Assembly (NCBI GenBank): GCA_963844845.1
Contig: CAWJPW010000010.1
Location: 348,278 to 412,277, forward strand
Length of the DNA: 64,000 nucleotides
Origin: CAWJPW01 sp963844845
Lineage (GTDB): Bacteria > Acidobacteriota > Thermoanaerobaculia > Thermoanaerobaculales > Sulfomarinibacteraceae
Direction of reading: 5' to 3'
The translations under genes were made by a program, and so were the position numbers. Numbering within the stretch: the stretch's first letter is position 1; the number at the start of each line of letters is the position of its first letter. Under the pieces are notes generated by a model. That model was not told where the DNA came from. It was given only the letters and a program-made list of their open reading frames with translations, and made no database searches. Positions 32,837-41,340 of the stretch are shown one piece after another.

Positions 32837-33409
32837 CTATCCACACTGATGCGGCTGGGTGCCCGCGCCGTGGTCCGTCAGGTCGACCACGCGCTTGATC
32901 TCCGGCACAGCCTGGGTGATGGCGACCTCCACGCCCTGCTTGAGGGTCTCCTGCGCACCCGAGCACCCCTGGCAGCCTCCCCCCAGGACCACGTACGCGG
33001 TGTCCCCCTCCACCCGGCGCAGCTCGAGCCAGCCGCCGTGCTGGGCGACAGCCGGGAGCACATGGTGATCGATGACCTCCTGCACCCTCTGCGCCACCGG
33101 GTCGTCCCACTCCGGGTTCGCCGCGGGGTTGTCGATGGCGAAGCCGCGCCCCGTCTCGGTGGTGAGGAAGTCGATGCGCGATCCCTCCATCAGGGCGCTG
33201 GTCTGCGGGTCGAGATACACGGTGAAGCCGTCGCCGACGACGGTCACGTCGTCAGTCGCCGTGTCCTGGTCGCGAACCAGATGGAGCTGGTAGCGAAAGG
33301 TATGCTCACCGAGCTTGGCGGCACGGATGCGCAGGCCCACGCACTCGGCGCCGGCCTCGGCAAGGACATCGCGGATCTCGGCCGCGGCGGAATCGCTAAA
33401 GGTGATCAT
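32837..33409 (-). CDS. NfuA-like iron-sulfur carrier (degenerate A-type plus NifU C-terminal domain)
   Basis: The protein has 190 residues. The N-terminal half is an A-type (IscA/HesB) fold (FSDSAAAEIRDVLAE) lacking the cluster Cys residues, as in NfuA. The C-terminal half is a NifU-C domain with GGGCQGCSGA, whose CxxC binds a 4Fe-4S cluster in a dimer. It ends with an extra Cys (PHQCG). It carries Fe-S clusters to client proteins, relevant here for radical SAM, Nth and others. ATG at 33409 has AAGGAGA. Confidence 0.87.
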   Translation of the reverse strand: MITFSDSAAAEIRDVLAEAGAECVGLRIRAAKLGEHTFRYQLHLVRDQDTATDDVTVVGDGFTVYLDPQTSALMEGSRIDFLTTETGRGFAIDNPAANPEWDDPVAQRVQEVIDHHVLPAVAQHGGWLELRRVEGDTAYVVLGGGCQGCSGAQETLKQGVEVAITQAVPEIKRVVDLTDHGAGTQPHQCG

Positions 33410-33582
33410 GCGTCTCTCCTTCTCTTGAGGCTGGGCATGTGTTGTCGCAGCCTCATTCACTTTCACACCGCACTATGCCACACTCCTCCGCCGACGGCAC
33501 CTCGCGACGCTCGACCGGCCATGGGCGCAGCGCGCAGGGTGGCGTGTTACAACATGGAAGACGACGTGACGAGGGGGGTTCA

Positions 33583-34059
33583 ATGAGCAGTATCCGTGAT
33601 GTGCTCATCGAGTTGGAGAGAGTCGAGCAGAGCGCCGCCGACCTCTACGGCTGGCTGAGCGACGTCTTCGCCGCGGACCTGAAGACGTCGCGCTTCTTCG
33701 CCGCCATGCGCACCCAGGAGCTCTCCCACTCCGACCTGGTGCGCTTCGAGCGCAAGCTGGTGCGCGGCGAGCCCAAGGCCTTCGCGAACGTGGCAGTGGA
33801 CCTCGACGAGCTCCGTGGCTTCGTAGCCGAGGTGCAGCAGTTCCGCCTCGAACACCCACAGCCGACGCTGGAGGAGGCGCTCGTTTTCGCCATGCACGTG
33901 GAGGAGCACGCCGCCGAGCACCTCCACCGCAAGGCCATCGTCGACGCCAATCCCGAGGTCCAGGAGCTCATCGGCGGGCTCGCCAAGGCCGACCGTGAGC
34001 ACTTTCTCACATTGAAGCGCTTCGTCGAGGAGAACACGAATCTCTTTGGAGGCTCATGA
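33583..34059 (+). CDS. ferritin-like/rubrerythrin-type diiron protein
   Basis: The protein has 158 residues, all helical. Glu/His patterns of a four-helix diiron bundle are visible: IELERVEQSAADLY, MRTQELSHSDLVRF, EEALVFAMHVEEHAAEHLH, KADREHFLTLKRFVEE. It probably acts in iron or peroxide handling. ATG at 33583 has GAGGGGGG. It overlaps the CAP-domain gene by 4 bases. Confidence 0.78.
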   Translation: MSSIRDVLIELERVEQSAADLYGWLSDVFAADLKTSRFFAAMRTQELSHSDLVRFERKLVRGEPKAFANVAVDLDELRGFVAEVQQFRLEHPQPTLEEALVFAMHVEEHAAEHLHRKAIVDANPEVQELIGGLAKADREHFLTLKRFVEENTNLFGGS

Positions 34060-35558
34060 GGCGGACAACGGCGATCGCGGCGATCGTCCTCGCGGGAGCC
34101 GCAGCACCCCACGCCGCGGCCGACGGCGGCGGCCCCCACGCGGTCACCCTGCCCTGCGCACCCACTCGCGTCTACCGCACGGCTGAGCCCGCTGCTACCG
34201 GCGACGCCCGAACCGCGGCGGCGGTTACCGCACATTGGCCCGGGCTCGCGTGGTCGCCCGGCCTGGCCCGCGCTGCCGCTCTGTGGGGCCGAGCCACCGC
34301 CGGCGACCCCGAGGCGCGCTCCTCCGAGAGCCTGCTCGAGCTCGTCCTCCACGCGGCCGGCGCGCCCGACTCCACCGGTCTGGCCACCACCCTCGGGCCG
34401 GTCGGCCTCCCAACCGCCCTCGACGAGCTGGCGCCGGTCGTGGCCGCCGCCGATCCGCCCTTCACCCACGTGGGCCTCGCCCCGATTGCCGGCGGCCATC
34501 CGGGCGGCTGGGCGGCCGTCCTGGTGCGGCGGCGCCTCGAGCTCGAGCCCGTGCCTGCGCGCGTCGCCACCGGAGGCGCCCTGCATCTGCGCTTCACCCT
34601 GGCCGCGGGGCTCGACCGTCCCGAGCTCATCGTCGCCCGGCCCGGCCGAACCCCACGACGCGTCCTCGCCGAGAGCCGGGATGCGACCTGGGAGGCTCAG
34701 ATCAAGCTGGACGGCACCGGTGACGTCTGGCTCATCGTCGAGGCAACCGGCGACCGGGGCCCCGAAGTGGTCGCCACTCTCCCTGTCGGCGTGGGCGCCG
34801 CGCCACCCTGCACCTGGCTTCCAGAGACTGTCGCCGTCTCCACGCCCGAGGTCCGCCTGTACCAGCTGGTGAACCTCGACCGTCTCCGCCACGGCCTTCC
34901 TTCCCTGGCCGCCGACCCTGCCCTCGACGAGGTGGCCCGCGACCACAGCCGCGACATGGCGGCCGCCGGCTTCTTCGCCCACCGGTCGCCTGCTCACGGT
35001 GACCTCGCGGCACGCCTGGCCGCACATGGGCAGGCGGTACTGGCAGCGCGCGAGAACATCGCCGAGGCGGCGACCGCCGACGAGGCGGAGCGCTCGCTCA
35101 TGTCGAGCCCGGGCCACCGCGCCAACATCCTCGCTCCGGAGGTGACCCACCTCGGCGTGGGTGCCGCCCTACGCCCGACCCACGGGCTCCTGTTCACCCA
35201 GGTCTTCGCGCGGCCGCAGGAGCTGCGCGACCCGGCTGCGGTACGCGGGCTGATTCATGCCGGCGCCGGCGACGGGGCTGCCGACGAGCGCCTCGACGCC
35301 ATCGCCGCCGAGCTGGCGCGAGCCGCCGCCTCCGGCCGCCGACTCCCCGTCGGCGCCCTCGACCGCGCCCGGGCAGCGCTCGCCGACGCCGGCATCGGCT
35401 GGAGGAGCCTGCGCCTGCGTTACCTCGAGGTCACCGGGCACGGCGACACCGAGGACCTGGGGCTCGGCGGCACCGCGCGGGTGGGCGTAGGCGTGGCGGG
35501 TCCGCTGGAAGCCGACAGCTCCCGCCCCTGGGTGACGGTGCTGCTCATCCTCGACTGA
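34056..35558 (+). CDS. secreted CAP/SCP domain protein
   Basis: The protein has 500 residues. A signal peptide (to about ADG, residue 25) is followed by a unique N-terminal region (to about 260) and a CAP domain (about 265-385): YQLVNLDRLRHGLPSL, HSRDMAAAGFFAHRSP, ARENIAEA and SPGHRANIL. Bacterial CAP proteins are extracellular with unknown enzymatic role. A C-terminal extension of about 110 residues shows no known domain. Start overlaps the ferritin-like gene by 4 bases. Confidence 0.82.
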   Translation: MRRTTAIAAIVLAGAAAPHAAADGGGPHAVTLPCAPTRVYRTAEPAATGDARTAAAVTAHWPGLAWSPGLARAAALWGRATAGDPEARSSESLLELVLHAAGAPDSTGLATTLGPVGLPTALDELAPVVAAADPPFTHVGLAPIAGGHPGGWAAVLVRRRLELEPVPARVATGGALHLRFTLAAGLDRPELIVARPGRTPRRVLAESRDATWEAQIKLDGTGDVWLIVEATGDRGPEVVATLPVGVGAAPPCTWLPETVAVSTPEVRLYQLVNLDRLRHGLPSLAADPALDEVARDHSRDMAAAGFFAHRSPAHGDLAARLAAHGQAVLAARENIAEAATADEAERSLMSSPGHRANILAPEVTHLGVGAALRPTHGLLFTQVFARPQELRDPAAVRGLIHAGAGDGAADERLDAIAAELARAAASGRRLPVGALDRARAALADAGIGWRSLRLRYLEVTGHGDTEDLGLGGTARVGVGVAGPLEADSSRPWVTVLLILD

Positions 35559-35573
35559 GCCGCTGACCGCGGC

Positions 35574-35837
35574 TCAGTCGCGCTCGATCACCCACGCGTT
35601 GTCACCCGTACCGGGGCAGGCCTCCACGTGGGTGGCTCGCACTCTCCGATAGCCCTCGGGCAGGGGTGAGACCGCGCACACCACCGCACGCTCGCCGGCG
35701 CGCTTGACGATCCAGGCGTTGGCGCCCTCGCCTTCGCAGGCGGCGTTGTGGCACTCGCCGACGATCACCCAGTCCTCGGGGACGCGGGCCCCCTTGCAGA
35801 CCACACGGTTCCGGTGTGCCGGCGACGGTGTGCTCAC
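35574..35837 (-). CDS. small protein with duplicated Cys/NAW motif
   Basis: The protein has 87 residues starting at GTG in a GTGA overlap with the gshB-like gene. Two similar halves each end in a motif of the form EG-GANAW or GTGDNAW followed by IVKR/VIERD, with Cys at comparable places (CHNAACEG, ACPGTG). The internal duplication is visible by eye. I do not know the family. Its coupling to gshB suggests a thiol-linked role. Confidence 0.6.
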   Translation of the reverse strand: MSTPSPAHRNRVVCKGARVPEDWVIVGECHNAACEGEGANAWIVKRAGERAVVCAVSPLPEGYRRVRATHVEACPGTGDNAWVIERD

Positions 35838-36811
35838 GACGTCGCCCTCGTCCGCGCCCGCCACATACGCTCCAGCTCGTCCACCATCTCCACGTCCGCG
35901 CGCTTACCCATCACCTGGTTGATCTGCACCACCAGGGTCGGGCTCGTGAAGTTGACCTCGGTGAGGTGCTCGCCGATGAAGTCGAGGCCGAGCAGGAAGA
36001 GCCCCTCGGAGTTGAGGTCCTCGGCCACCACTCGACAAGCCTCCAGCTGTCGCTCGGTGGGCTCAAAGGCCCGCGCATCGGCGCCCTGGTGGAGATTGGC
36101 GAGGCGCGAGCCCGGACGCGGCACCCGCAGCACCGAGCCCAGCACGCGGCCGTTGATAGTGAGGATGCGCAGGTCGCCGCTCTCCTCGATCTCGGACAGG
36201 TAGGGCTGCACAATGAGCTCCGGTCCCCACTCCTGAAAGTGGGCCTCGAGCGCGGCGGTGGGGGTCGTCGGCGTGAAGAAACCGATGCCGAAGCCGCAGT
36301 AGGTGTTCTTGGGCTTGACCACTGCCTCCCCCTCCTCGAAGCGCACCGCAGCGACCACCTCGGCGGCCGAGCGGCAGACCGTGGCTGGGGCGGCGAACTC
36401 CGGGTAGCGCAGCGCAACGGTGTGCTCGGACAGCTCGTACACTGCCGGCGGGCGATTGATCTGCACGATATCCTGCGGCGCGGCTTCGAACTTGCGGGCA
36501 TAGGCGATGAAGCGGCCGTCCACCGGCGGGTCCTTGCGCTGGAGGATCACGCGGTACTCGCGCACGTCGGCCGAGCGCTCGGGACCCAGGTTCCAGAAGG
36601 GGTTACCCGCAGCGTCGGAGGCGAGGATCTCGCGCACCGGTAGCGTGGCCAGGTAGCGCTCCGGCGGCAGGTCGACGTCGGAGGCGAGGAGGTCGAGATA
36701 GTCCACCGCGATGCCGCGGGCTAAGAGCTCGGTGCTCAGGCACACCCCGAGATCGAACGTTGGGTTGAGGGTGTCCACCGGGTCCGCCACCAGCAGGTAC
36801 CGCGCGCTCAT
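35834..36811 (-). CDS. glutathione synthetase-like ATP-grasp ligase
   Basis: The protein has 325 residues of the GshB type: LVADPVDTLNPTFDLGVCL, FWNLGPERSADVREY, the ATP-grasp lysine region EAVVKPKNTYCGFGIGFF, and the C-terminal metal site GLDFIGEHLTEVNFTSPTL. GshB joins gamma-glutamylcysteine and glycine. No gshA is near, and homologues may make other thiols or peptides, so I leave the gene name blank. ATG at 36811 has GGAGG. The 1.08 kb upstream is a repeat island. Confidence 0.78.
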   Translation of the reverse strand: MSARYLLVADPVDTLNPTFDLGVCLSTELLARGIAVDYLDLLASDVDLPPERYLATLPVREILASDAAGNPFWNLGPERSADVREYRVILQRKDPPVDGRFIAYARKFEAAPQDIVQINRPPAVYELSEHTVALRYPEFAAPATVCRSAAEVVAAVRFEEGEAVVKPKNTYCGFGIGFFTPTTPTAALEAHFQEWGPELIVQPYLSEIEESGDLRILTINGRVLGSVLRVPRPGSRLANLHQGADARAFEPTERQLEACRVVAEDLNSEGLFLLGLDFIGEHLTEVNFTSPTLVVQINQVMGKRADVEMVDELERMWRARTRATS

Positions 36812-36869
36812 CGAACCTCCAGTTCCAACCCGGCAACAGTACACCGGCCCTGGGCCTTCCCTGGCGATC

Positions 36870-37002
36870 CAACATCGATTGCCCTTGGTGGATGCCGCCG
36901 GAGCACGCCGGCCGCTTCGCGGCCTTTCGGCCACTCGGTCGGCGCCGCGGCACACGCGAGCGTGTGCACGGCACCTCCCTCGCGTCCGGCCGTGGCTCCG
37001 CC
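36870..37002. repeat. short repetitive GC-rich region adjoining copy B
   Basis: This segment contains GGCCGCTTCGCGGCC and CACACGCGAGCGTGTG hairpins and short blocks seen again in copy A (GCCGGAGCACGCC). It has no gene. It connects the gshB-like promoter region with repeat copy B. Confidence 0.5.
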
Positions 37003-37396
37003 ACGGCGGCATGCCCCGGCGGCCCGGTACGCCCGACGCCATGCTCCGGAAGGGTAGGGAGAACCCGCTCTCTCTGAAATGTATGGGTCGCGCCGGCGCC
37101 GGCCCTCTGGCCGCGCTTCGCTCCGTCGCCTTCGTCGGCATGACCACGAGGTCGATGCCTCCTCGGCTCGGTCGCGAATCGCACCCAGAGCACCGACGGC
37201 GGCGCGACTCGTCGGCTCGGCAAAGGCCATGGAAGCGTCTGCCGCCTTGCGGCGGCCGGAACGCAGCAAAGCTGCGTCCCGCCGGGGGACGCCACCTCGC
37301 GGCCCTCGCGACGAAGGCGACGCCGTCCCCCTCGTCGACGCCATGTCCCACCCGCCCACCCGGTGCCGCCGCCTGCGGCGACGGTAGACGGCGCTC
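37003..37396. repeat. large intergenic repeat, copy B, module 1
   Basis: It is related to 22780-23040 through GGCCCGGTACGCCCGA, GGGAGAACCCGCTCTCTCTG and GACGCCATGTCCCACCCGCC. Copy B carries about 130 extra bases in the middle compared with copy A. No gene is supported. Confidence 0.75.
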
Positions 37397-37795
37397 CAAC
37401 CATTCCATGTCATCCTGAGCAAGCGGAGGCCCGAAGGGCCGGAGCGCGTCGAAGGACCCCCTGGCCGAAGCCGGCACAAGCCTACAGCCAGGGGTGGGGT
37501 CCCTCCAGGGCACGCCGGAGCACAAGGCCTCCGACGGGACGTGCCATCCATGACGTTCTCCTGAAGAACCTCCTCGTACGAGGCGCGCTTGCGGTGAACG
37601 TCATGGTTGGCAATCCTCGGCCCTTGGCGCTCGGAGCAGTCGCCCCAAACAACCAGGCAGGCGACTCGGCGCTGAGGGCCCGGGGGCGGCCGTGATGCCG
37701 CGCGGCAGCGCATGTCGTCGCCGCCCCCGGGTCCGCGCCGACGGGCGGCGGCCCAGCCGCCGCACGGGCGCCGGTGCCCGCAGCATCCGTCCTGA
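37397..37795. repeat. large intergenic repeat, copy B, module 2
   Basis: It is close to 23041-23430: GTCATCCTGAGCAAGCGG near 37410, CCCCTGGCCGAAGCCGG, GGCGACTCGGCGCTGAGGG and GACGGGCGGCGGC all recur in the same order. The middle (37560-37620) differs, suggesting independent decay. Confidence 0.8.
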
Positions 37796-37823
37796 AGTAC
37801 CCGGCAAGCCGCAGACCGTGCAC

Positions 37824-37893
37824 CCCTTTACTTTTCACCCTTCACTCTTCACTCTTTACTCTTTACTCTTTACTCTTTACTCTTTACTTTCTA
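37824..37893 (+). repeat. heptanucleotide tandem tract H1 (10 units) abutting a start codon
   Basis: Ten consecutive 7-base units, five of them CTCTTTA in a row (37852-37886) and the others one- or two-base variants (CCCTTTA, CTCTTCA, CTTTCTA). The tract ends 3 bases before the ATG of the gloB-like gene and leaves no room for a SD. Confidence 0.92.
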
Positions 37894-37896
37894 ATC

Positions 37897-38676
37897 ATGT
37901 GGCGCACAATCCCCATCCCCATCCCCATCCTCGACGACAACTACGCCTGGATGATCCTGAACGAGGACGCGGCGCGCGCCGCCGTGGTCGATCCCGGCGA
38001 GGCCCCGCCGGTCCGCCGCGCGCTGGAGCGCGCCGACGCCGAGCTCGAGGCTGTCCTCCTCACCCACCACCACGGCGACCACGTCGCCGGCGTCCCCTCC
38101 CTCGCTCGCGGGAACGTGCCCGTGTACGGCCCGGCCGCCGAGGACATCGCAGGCGTCACGCACCCCGTCGCCGAGGGCGACAGAGTGGAGCTCCCCGGCG
38201 TCGGAATCGACCTCGCCGTGCTCAGCGTCCCCGGGCACACCGCCGGGCACATCACCTACCTGGGCGAGGGGCTCCTGCTTCCCGGCGACACCCTCTTCGC
38301 CGGCGGGTGCGGGCGGCTCTTCGAGGGAACGACCGAGCAGATGTACCACTCGCTGGAGCGGCTCGCCGGGCTGCCCGAGGAGACCATGGTGTGCTGCGCC
38401 CACGAGTACACGCTGGCCAACCTCCGCTTCGCCCGCGGGGTGGAGCCCGGCAACGAGGCGCTGACCGAGCGCCTGGCTGCGGTGGTGCGGCTGCGCGCCG
38501 ACGGCCGCGTGACCCTGCCCTCGACCATCGGCATGGAGCGCCGGACAAACCCCTTCCTGCGCTGCCTTAATCCCAGCGTGGTAGCCGCCGCCGGCGCCCA
38601 CGCGGGCCGCCGCGTCGCCCCGGGAGCGGACACCTTCGCGGTCATCAGGGCGTGGAAGGACGGCTGGCACGCCTAG
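37897..38676 (+). CDS. metallo-beta-lactamase fold hydrolase, hydroxyacylglutathione hydrolase-like
   Basis: The protein has 259 residues of the glyoxalase II type: NYAWMILN near the start, the zinc motif LLTHHHGDHVAG, PGHTAGHITYL, LPGDTLFAGGCGRLFEG with the bridging Asp, CCAHEYTLANL, and a C-terminal substrate domain containing RRTNPFLRC. GloB hydrolyses S-lactoylglutathione. Nearby gshB-like and glutaredoxin genes fit glutathione metabolism. The start codon directly follows the heptamer tract and has no SD, so translation may be leader-dependent in an unusual way. Confidence 0.88.
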   Translation: MWRTIPIPIPILDDNYAWMILNEDAARAAVVDPGEAPPVRRALERADAELEAVLLTHHHGDHVAGVPSLARGNVPVYGPAAEDIAGVTHPVAEGDRVELPGVGIDLAVLSVPGHTAGHITYLGEGLLLPGDTLFAGGCGRLFEGTTEQMYHSLERLAGLPEETMVCCAHEYTLANLRFARGVEPGNEALTERLAAVVRLRADGRVTLPSTIGMERRTNPFLRCLNPSVVAAAGAHAGRRVAPGADTFAVIRAWKDGWHA

Positions 38677-38745
38677 GCGGCCAGGGAATCCGACAACGGC
38701 TACCTCAGTCCCCCCGCCGAAGATGGGAGGGGTTGGGGAACCTCA

Positions 38746-39018
38746 TCACCGCATCACCTCATCACCCTTAACCAGCTTCTCCAGCTCCCCCCGGCCGTGC
38801 AGCTCGCGGATCTCGCTGAAGCCCCCCAGGAAGCGGTCGCCGGCGAAGATCATCGGCACCGTGCGCCACCCGCCGTTCTCCGTCGAGAGGCGTTGACGCA
38901 GCTCCGGCTTGTCGTCGAGTCCCACCTCGTCGAACTCTACGCCCAGCGAGGCGAGCAACCGCTTCGCCGCCGTGCAGTAGAGACAGAACGAGGCCGTGTA
39001 GATAGTCACCCCTGCCAT
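38746..39018 (-). CDS. glutaredoxin
   Basis: The protein has 90 residues. It has a thioredoxin fold with the dithiol site SFCLYC (Cys 12 and 15), the TVPMIF cis-Pro segment and GGFSEIREL, typical of GrxC-like glutaredoxins that use glutathione to reduce disulfides. ATG at 39018 has GGAGGG. It converges with the gloB-like gene. Confidence 0.9.
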   Translation of the reverse strand: MAGVTIYTASFCLYCTAAKRLLASLGVEFDEVGLDDKPELRQRLSTENGGWRTVPMIFAGDRFLGGFSEIRELHGRGELEKLVKGDEVMR

Positions 39019-39099
39019 GTGCACCCTCCCGAGGCCGCGAACACCATTCCGGCCGCCCACCATTCCGGAGCCGGCCGAACATGAGACTACAATGGCCAG

Positions 39100-41274
39100 G
39101 TGCGGCACGAAACCAACCCGCAGCTGCAGGCGGAGCTGGCGGCGCGGGTCACCCCGGGCTTCTGGCGCCAGACCTCCGCCTACCTGGGACGGCCGGCGGC
39201 GATCCTGCGCGGCTACCGGCGCGCCGACCTGACCCCCGATCTCCTCGCCGGCCTCACCGTCGCCATCGTCATGCTGCCGCAGGCCATCGCCTACGCCGCC
39301 ATCGCCAACCTCCCGCCCTACTATGGCCTCTACTCGGCGATCGTCGCCTCGGTGGTCGGCGCCCTGTGGGGCTCGTCCCGCTTCCTGTCGACCGGCCCGA
39401 CCAACACCGCCACCATCCTGGTGCTCTCGGTGCTGGCCCCCATCGTCGCGGTGAACAGCGTCAGCTTCATGGTCGCCTCCAGCATCATGGCGGTGCTCGT
39501 CGGCCTGTTCCGCCTCGCCTTCGGGCTCGCCCGCCTCGGCTTCCTGGTCAACTTCGTGTCCCGCGCCGTGCTCCTCGGCTTCACCGCCGGCGCCGGCGTG
39601 CTCATAGCCGTGAACCAGCTGCGCAACCTCCTCCACCTGCCGATTCCGGTCACTACCGGGCCGGTGTCCACGGTGTCCGCCGTGATCCGAGAGGCGGCGG
39701 CCATCCACTGGCCAAGCGTCATCATCGGGGTGAGCACCATCGTCGTCATCCTCGCCGTCAACCGCTTCTCCTCCCGCTTCCCCGGCTCGCTCATCGCCCT
39801 CGTGGGGGCCACTGCCGCGGTGATGGTGCTGGGGCCCGAGCGCCTCGGCGTCGCCGTAGTGGGGACGCTACCCTCCGGCATTCCACAACCCACCGACCTG
39901 CGCGAAGCATGGGAGTTCCTCAGCGTGGGCAACCCCGGGCAGATGGTCACCGGCGCTCTGGCGGTGGCACTCCTCGGTCTGGTGGAGGCCATCTCCATCT
40001 CCCAGTCCATCGCCCGCTCCAGCCGCGAGCGCCTCGACGTCAACCAGGAGTTCGTCGGTCAGGGACTCGCCAACATCGTTGCCGGCTTCTTCACCGGCTA
40101 CGTGTGCTCGGGCTCGTTCACCCGCTCGCTCGTCACCTACGAGGCCGGCGCCCGGACCCAGCTCACCAACGTCTTCGCCGGGCTCTTCGTGCTCGCCGGG
40201 AGCATCGCCCTGGCGCCATCGCTTGCCTTCCTGCCCCGCTCGGCCCTGGCCGGCGTGCTGATGCTGGTTGCCTGGGGCATGGTCGACCGCGCCGGCATCG
40301 CCCGTCTCGTTCGCGCCTCGCGCGGTGAGGCCGCGATCATGGCCGCCACCTTCGCCGCCACACTGATCTTCCCGCTCGAGTTCGCGGTCCTCGGCGGAGT
40401 GATCTTCTCGCTGGCCATGTACGTCTACCGCTCGAGCCTCCCGCGGGTGGTGCCGGTGGTCCCCGACGAGACCTTCCGCCACCTGGTGGAGCGCCCGGAC
40501 GCTCCCCAGTGCCCACAGCTGGCGGTGCTCAGCATCCAGGGCTCGCTCTTCTTCGGCGCGACCCAGCACGTCGAGGCCGAGATCCGTGCCAGCCTCGCGG
40601 CACACCCTCTGCAGCGCACCCTGCTGCTGCGCATGCACGGCGTGAACCGCTGCGACTTCACCGGCATCGAAATGCTCGAGAACCTCGCGCGAACGCAGCG
40701 CGAGCGGGGCGGCGACGTCTTCCTGGTGCGCGCCCGACCACCAGTGCTGGAAATGATGGCCGACTCAGGCTTCCTCGACATCCTGGGCCGCGACCACCTG
40801 CTACCCCAGGAGGGCGCCATCGAGACCCTCTTCGAGAAGGTGCTCGACCCGGCCGTCTGCTGCTACCGCTGCACCGAGCGCGTGTTTGCCGAGTGCCATG
40901 GCGTACCGCGGTCACCGCGCGAAATCGAGCTTCCGCCCTACCGGCCCCGACCCATGGACCCCGCCCACCACCTGGGAGTGATCGAGGCCGAGGCTCTCAT
41001 CGCCCACGCCGATCCTCTCATCCTGGACGTCCGCGAGCCCGATGAGTTCGAGCTGGGGCACCTTCCCGGCGCACGCCTCATGCCTCTCGGTGATCTCTTC
41101 GCCAGCGCAGCCGGGCTGCCCCACGACCGCGCCATCCTACTGGTGTGCCGCAGCGGCCGCCGCAGCACCCGTGCGCTCCGGGCGCTCCTCGACGCCGGCC
41201 TGCGCGACGTCCAGAACATCCGCGGCGGGCTGCTGAGCTGGCGGGCCGCAGGGCGTCCGCTGCTGGTGGAGTGA
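39100..41274 (+). CDS. SulP anion transporter fused to STAS and rhodanese domains
   Basis: The protein has 724 residues. The SulP membrane domain (about 35-440) has AGLTVAIVMLPQAIAYA, PPYYGLYSAIVASVV and SSRFLSTGPTNTA. A STAS domain follows (about 470-570, RCDFTGIEMLENLAR). Next is a Cys-rich connector, VCCYRCTERVFAEC (about 586-599), which could bind metal or a cluster. A rhodanese domain ends the protein (about 625-724) with active-site loop LVCRSGRRS (Cys about 682). Likely sulfate or another oxyanion import coupled to sulfur-transfer chemistry. GTG start at 39100; SD is weak. Confidence 0.88.
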   Translation: MRHETNPQLQAELAARVTPGFWRQTSAYLGRPAAILRGYRRADLTPDLLAGLTVAIVMLPQAIAYAAIANLPPYYGLYSAIVASVVGALWGSSRFLSTGPTNTATILVLSVLAPIVAVNSVSFMVASSIMAVLVGLFRLAFGLARLGFLVNFVSRAVLLGFTAGAGVLIAVNQLRNLLHLPIPVTTGPVSTVSAVIREAAAIHWPSVIIGVSTIVVILAVNRFSSRFPGSLIALVGATAAVMVLGPERLGVAVVGTLPSGIPQPTDLREAWEFLSVGNPGQMVTGALAVALLGLVEAISISQSIARSSRERLDVNQEFVGQGLANIVAGFFTGYVCSGSFTRSLVTYEAGARTQLTNVFAGLFVLAGSIALAPSLAFLPRSALAGVLMLVAWGMVDRAGIARLVRASRGEAAIMAATFAATLIFPLEFAVLGGVIFSLAMYVYRSSLPRVVPVVPDETFRHLVERPDAPQCPQLAVLSIQGSLFFGATQHVEAEIRASLAAHPLQRTLLLRMHGVNRCDFTGIEMLENLARTQRERGGDVFLVRARPPVLEMMADSGFLDILGRDHLLPQEGAIETLFEKVLDPAVCCYRCTERVFAECHGVPRSPREIELPPYRPRPMDPAHHLGVIEAEALIAHADPLILDVREPDEFELGHLPGARLMPLGDLFASAAGLPHDRAILLVCRSGRRSTRALRALLDAGLRDVQNIRGGLLSWRAAGRPLLVE

Positions 41275-41293
41275 ACCCCGCCGGATAATGAAA

Positions 41294-41315
41294 ATCCCGG
41301 GCCGGAGCCCGGGAT
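41294..41315. terminator. bidirectional terminator
   Basis: ATCCCGGGC and GCCCGGGAT pair around CGGA, with AAAA to the left, between two convergent genes. It should terminate both the SulP gene and the Cys-repeat gene. Confidence 0.75.
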
Positions 41316-41340
41316 CATCGTGAACGATAGGCTAATCAGC

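Noticed and set aside
36812..37896. Protein-coding gene in the 1 kb island
   Set aside because: All frames follow the repeat seen in copies A and C and show no SD, domain or conserved start.
38746..39708. A longer glutaredoxin extending upstream through the SulP gene
   Set aside because: The 90-residue start has its own GGAGGG; the upstream extension is antisense to SulP with low-complexity composition.
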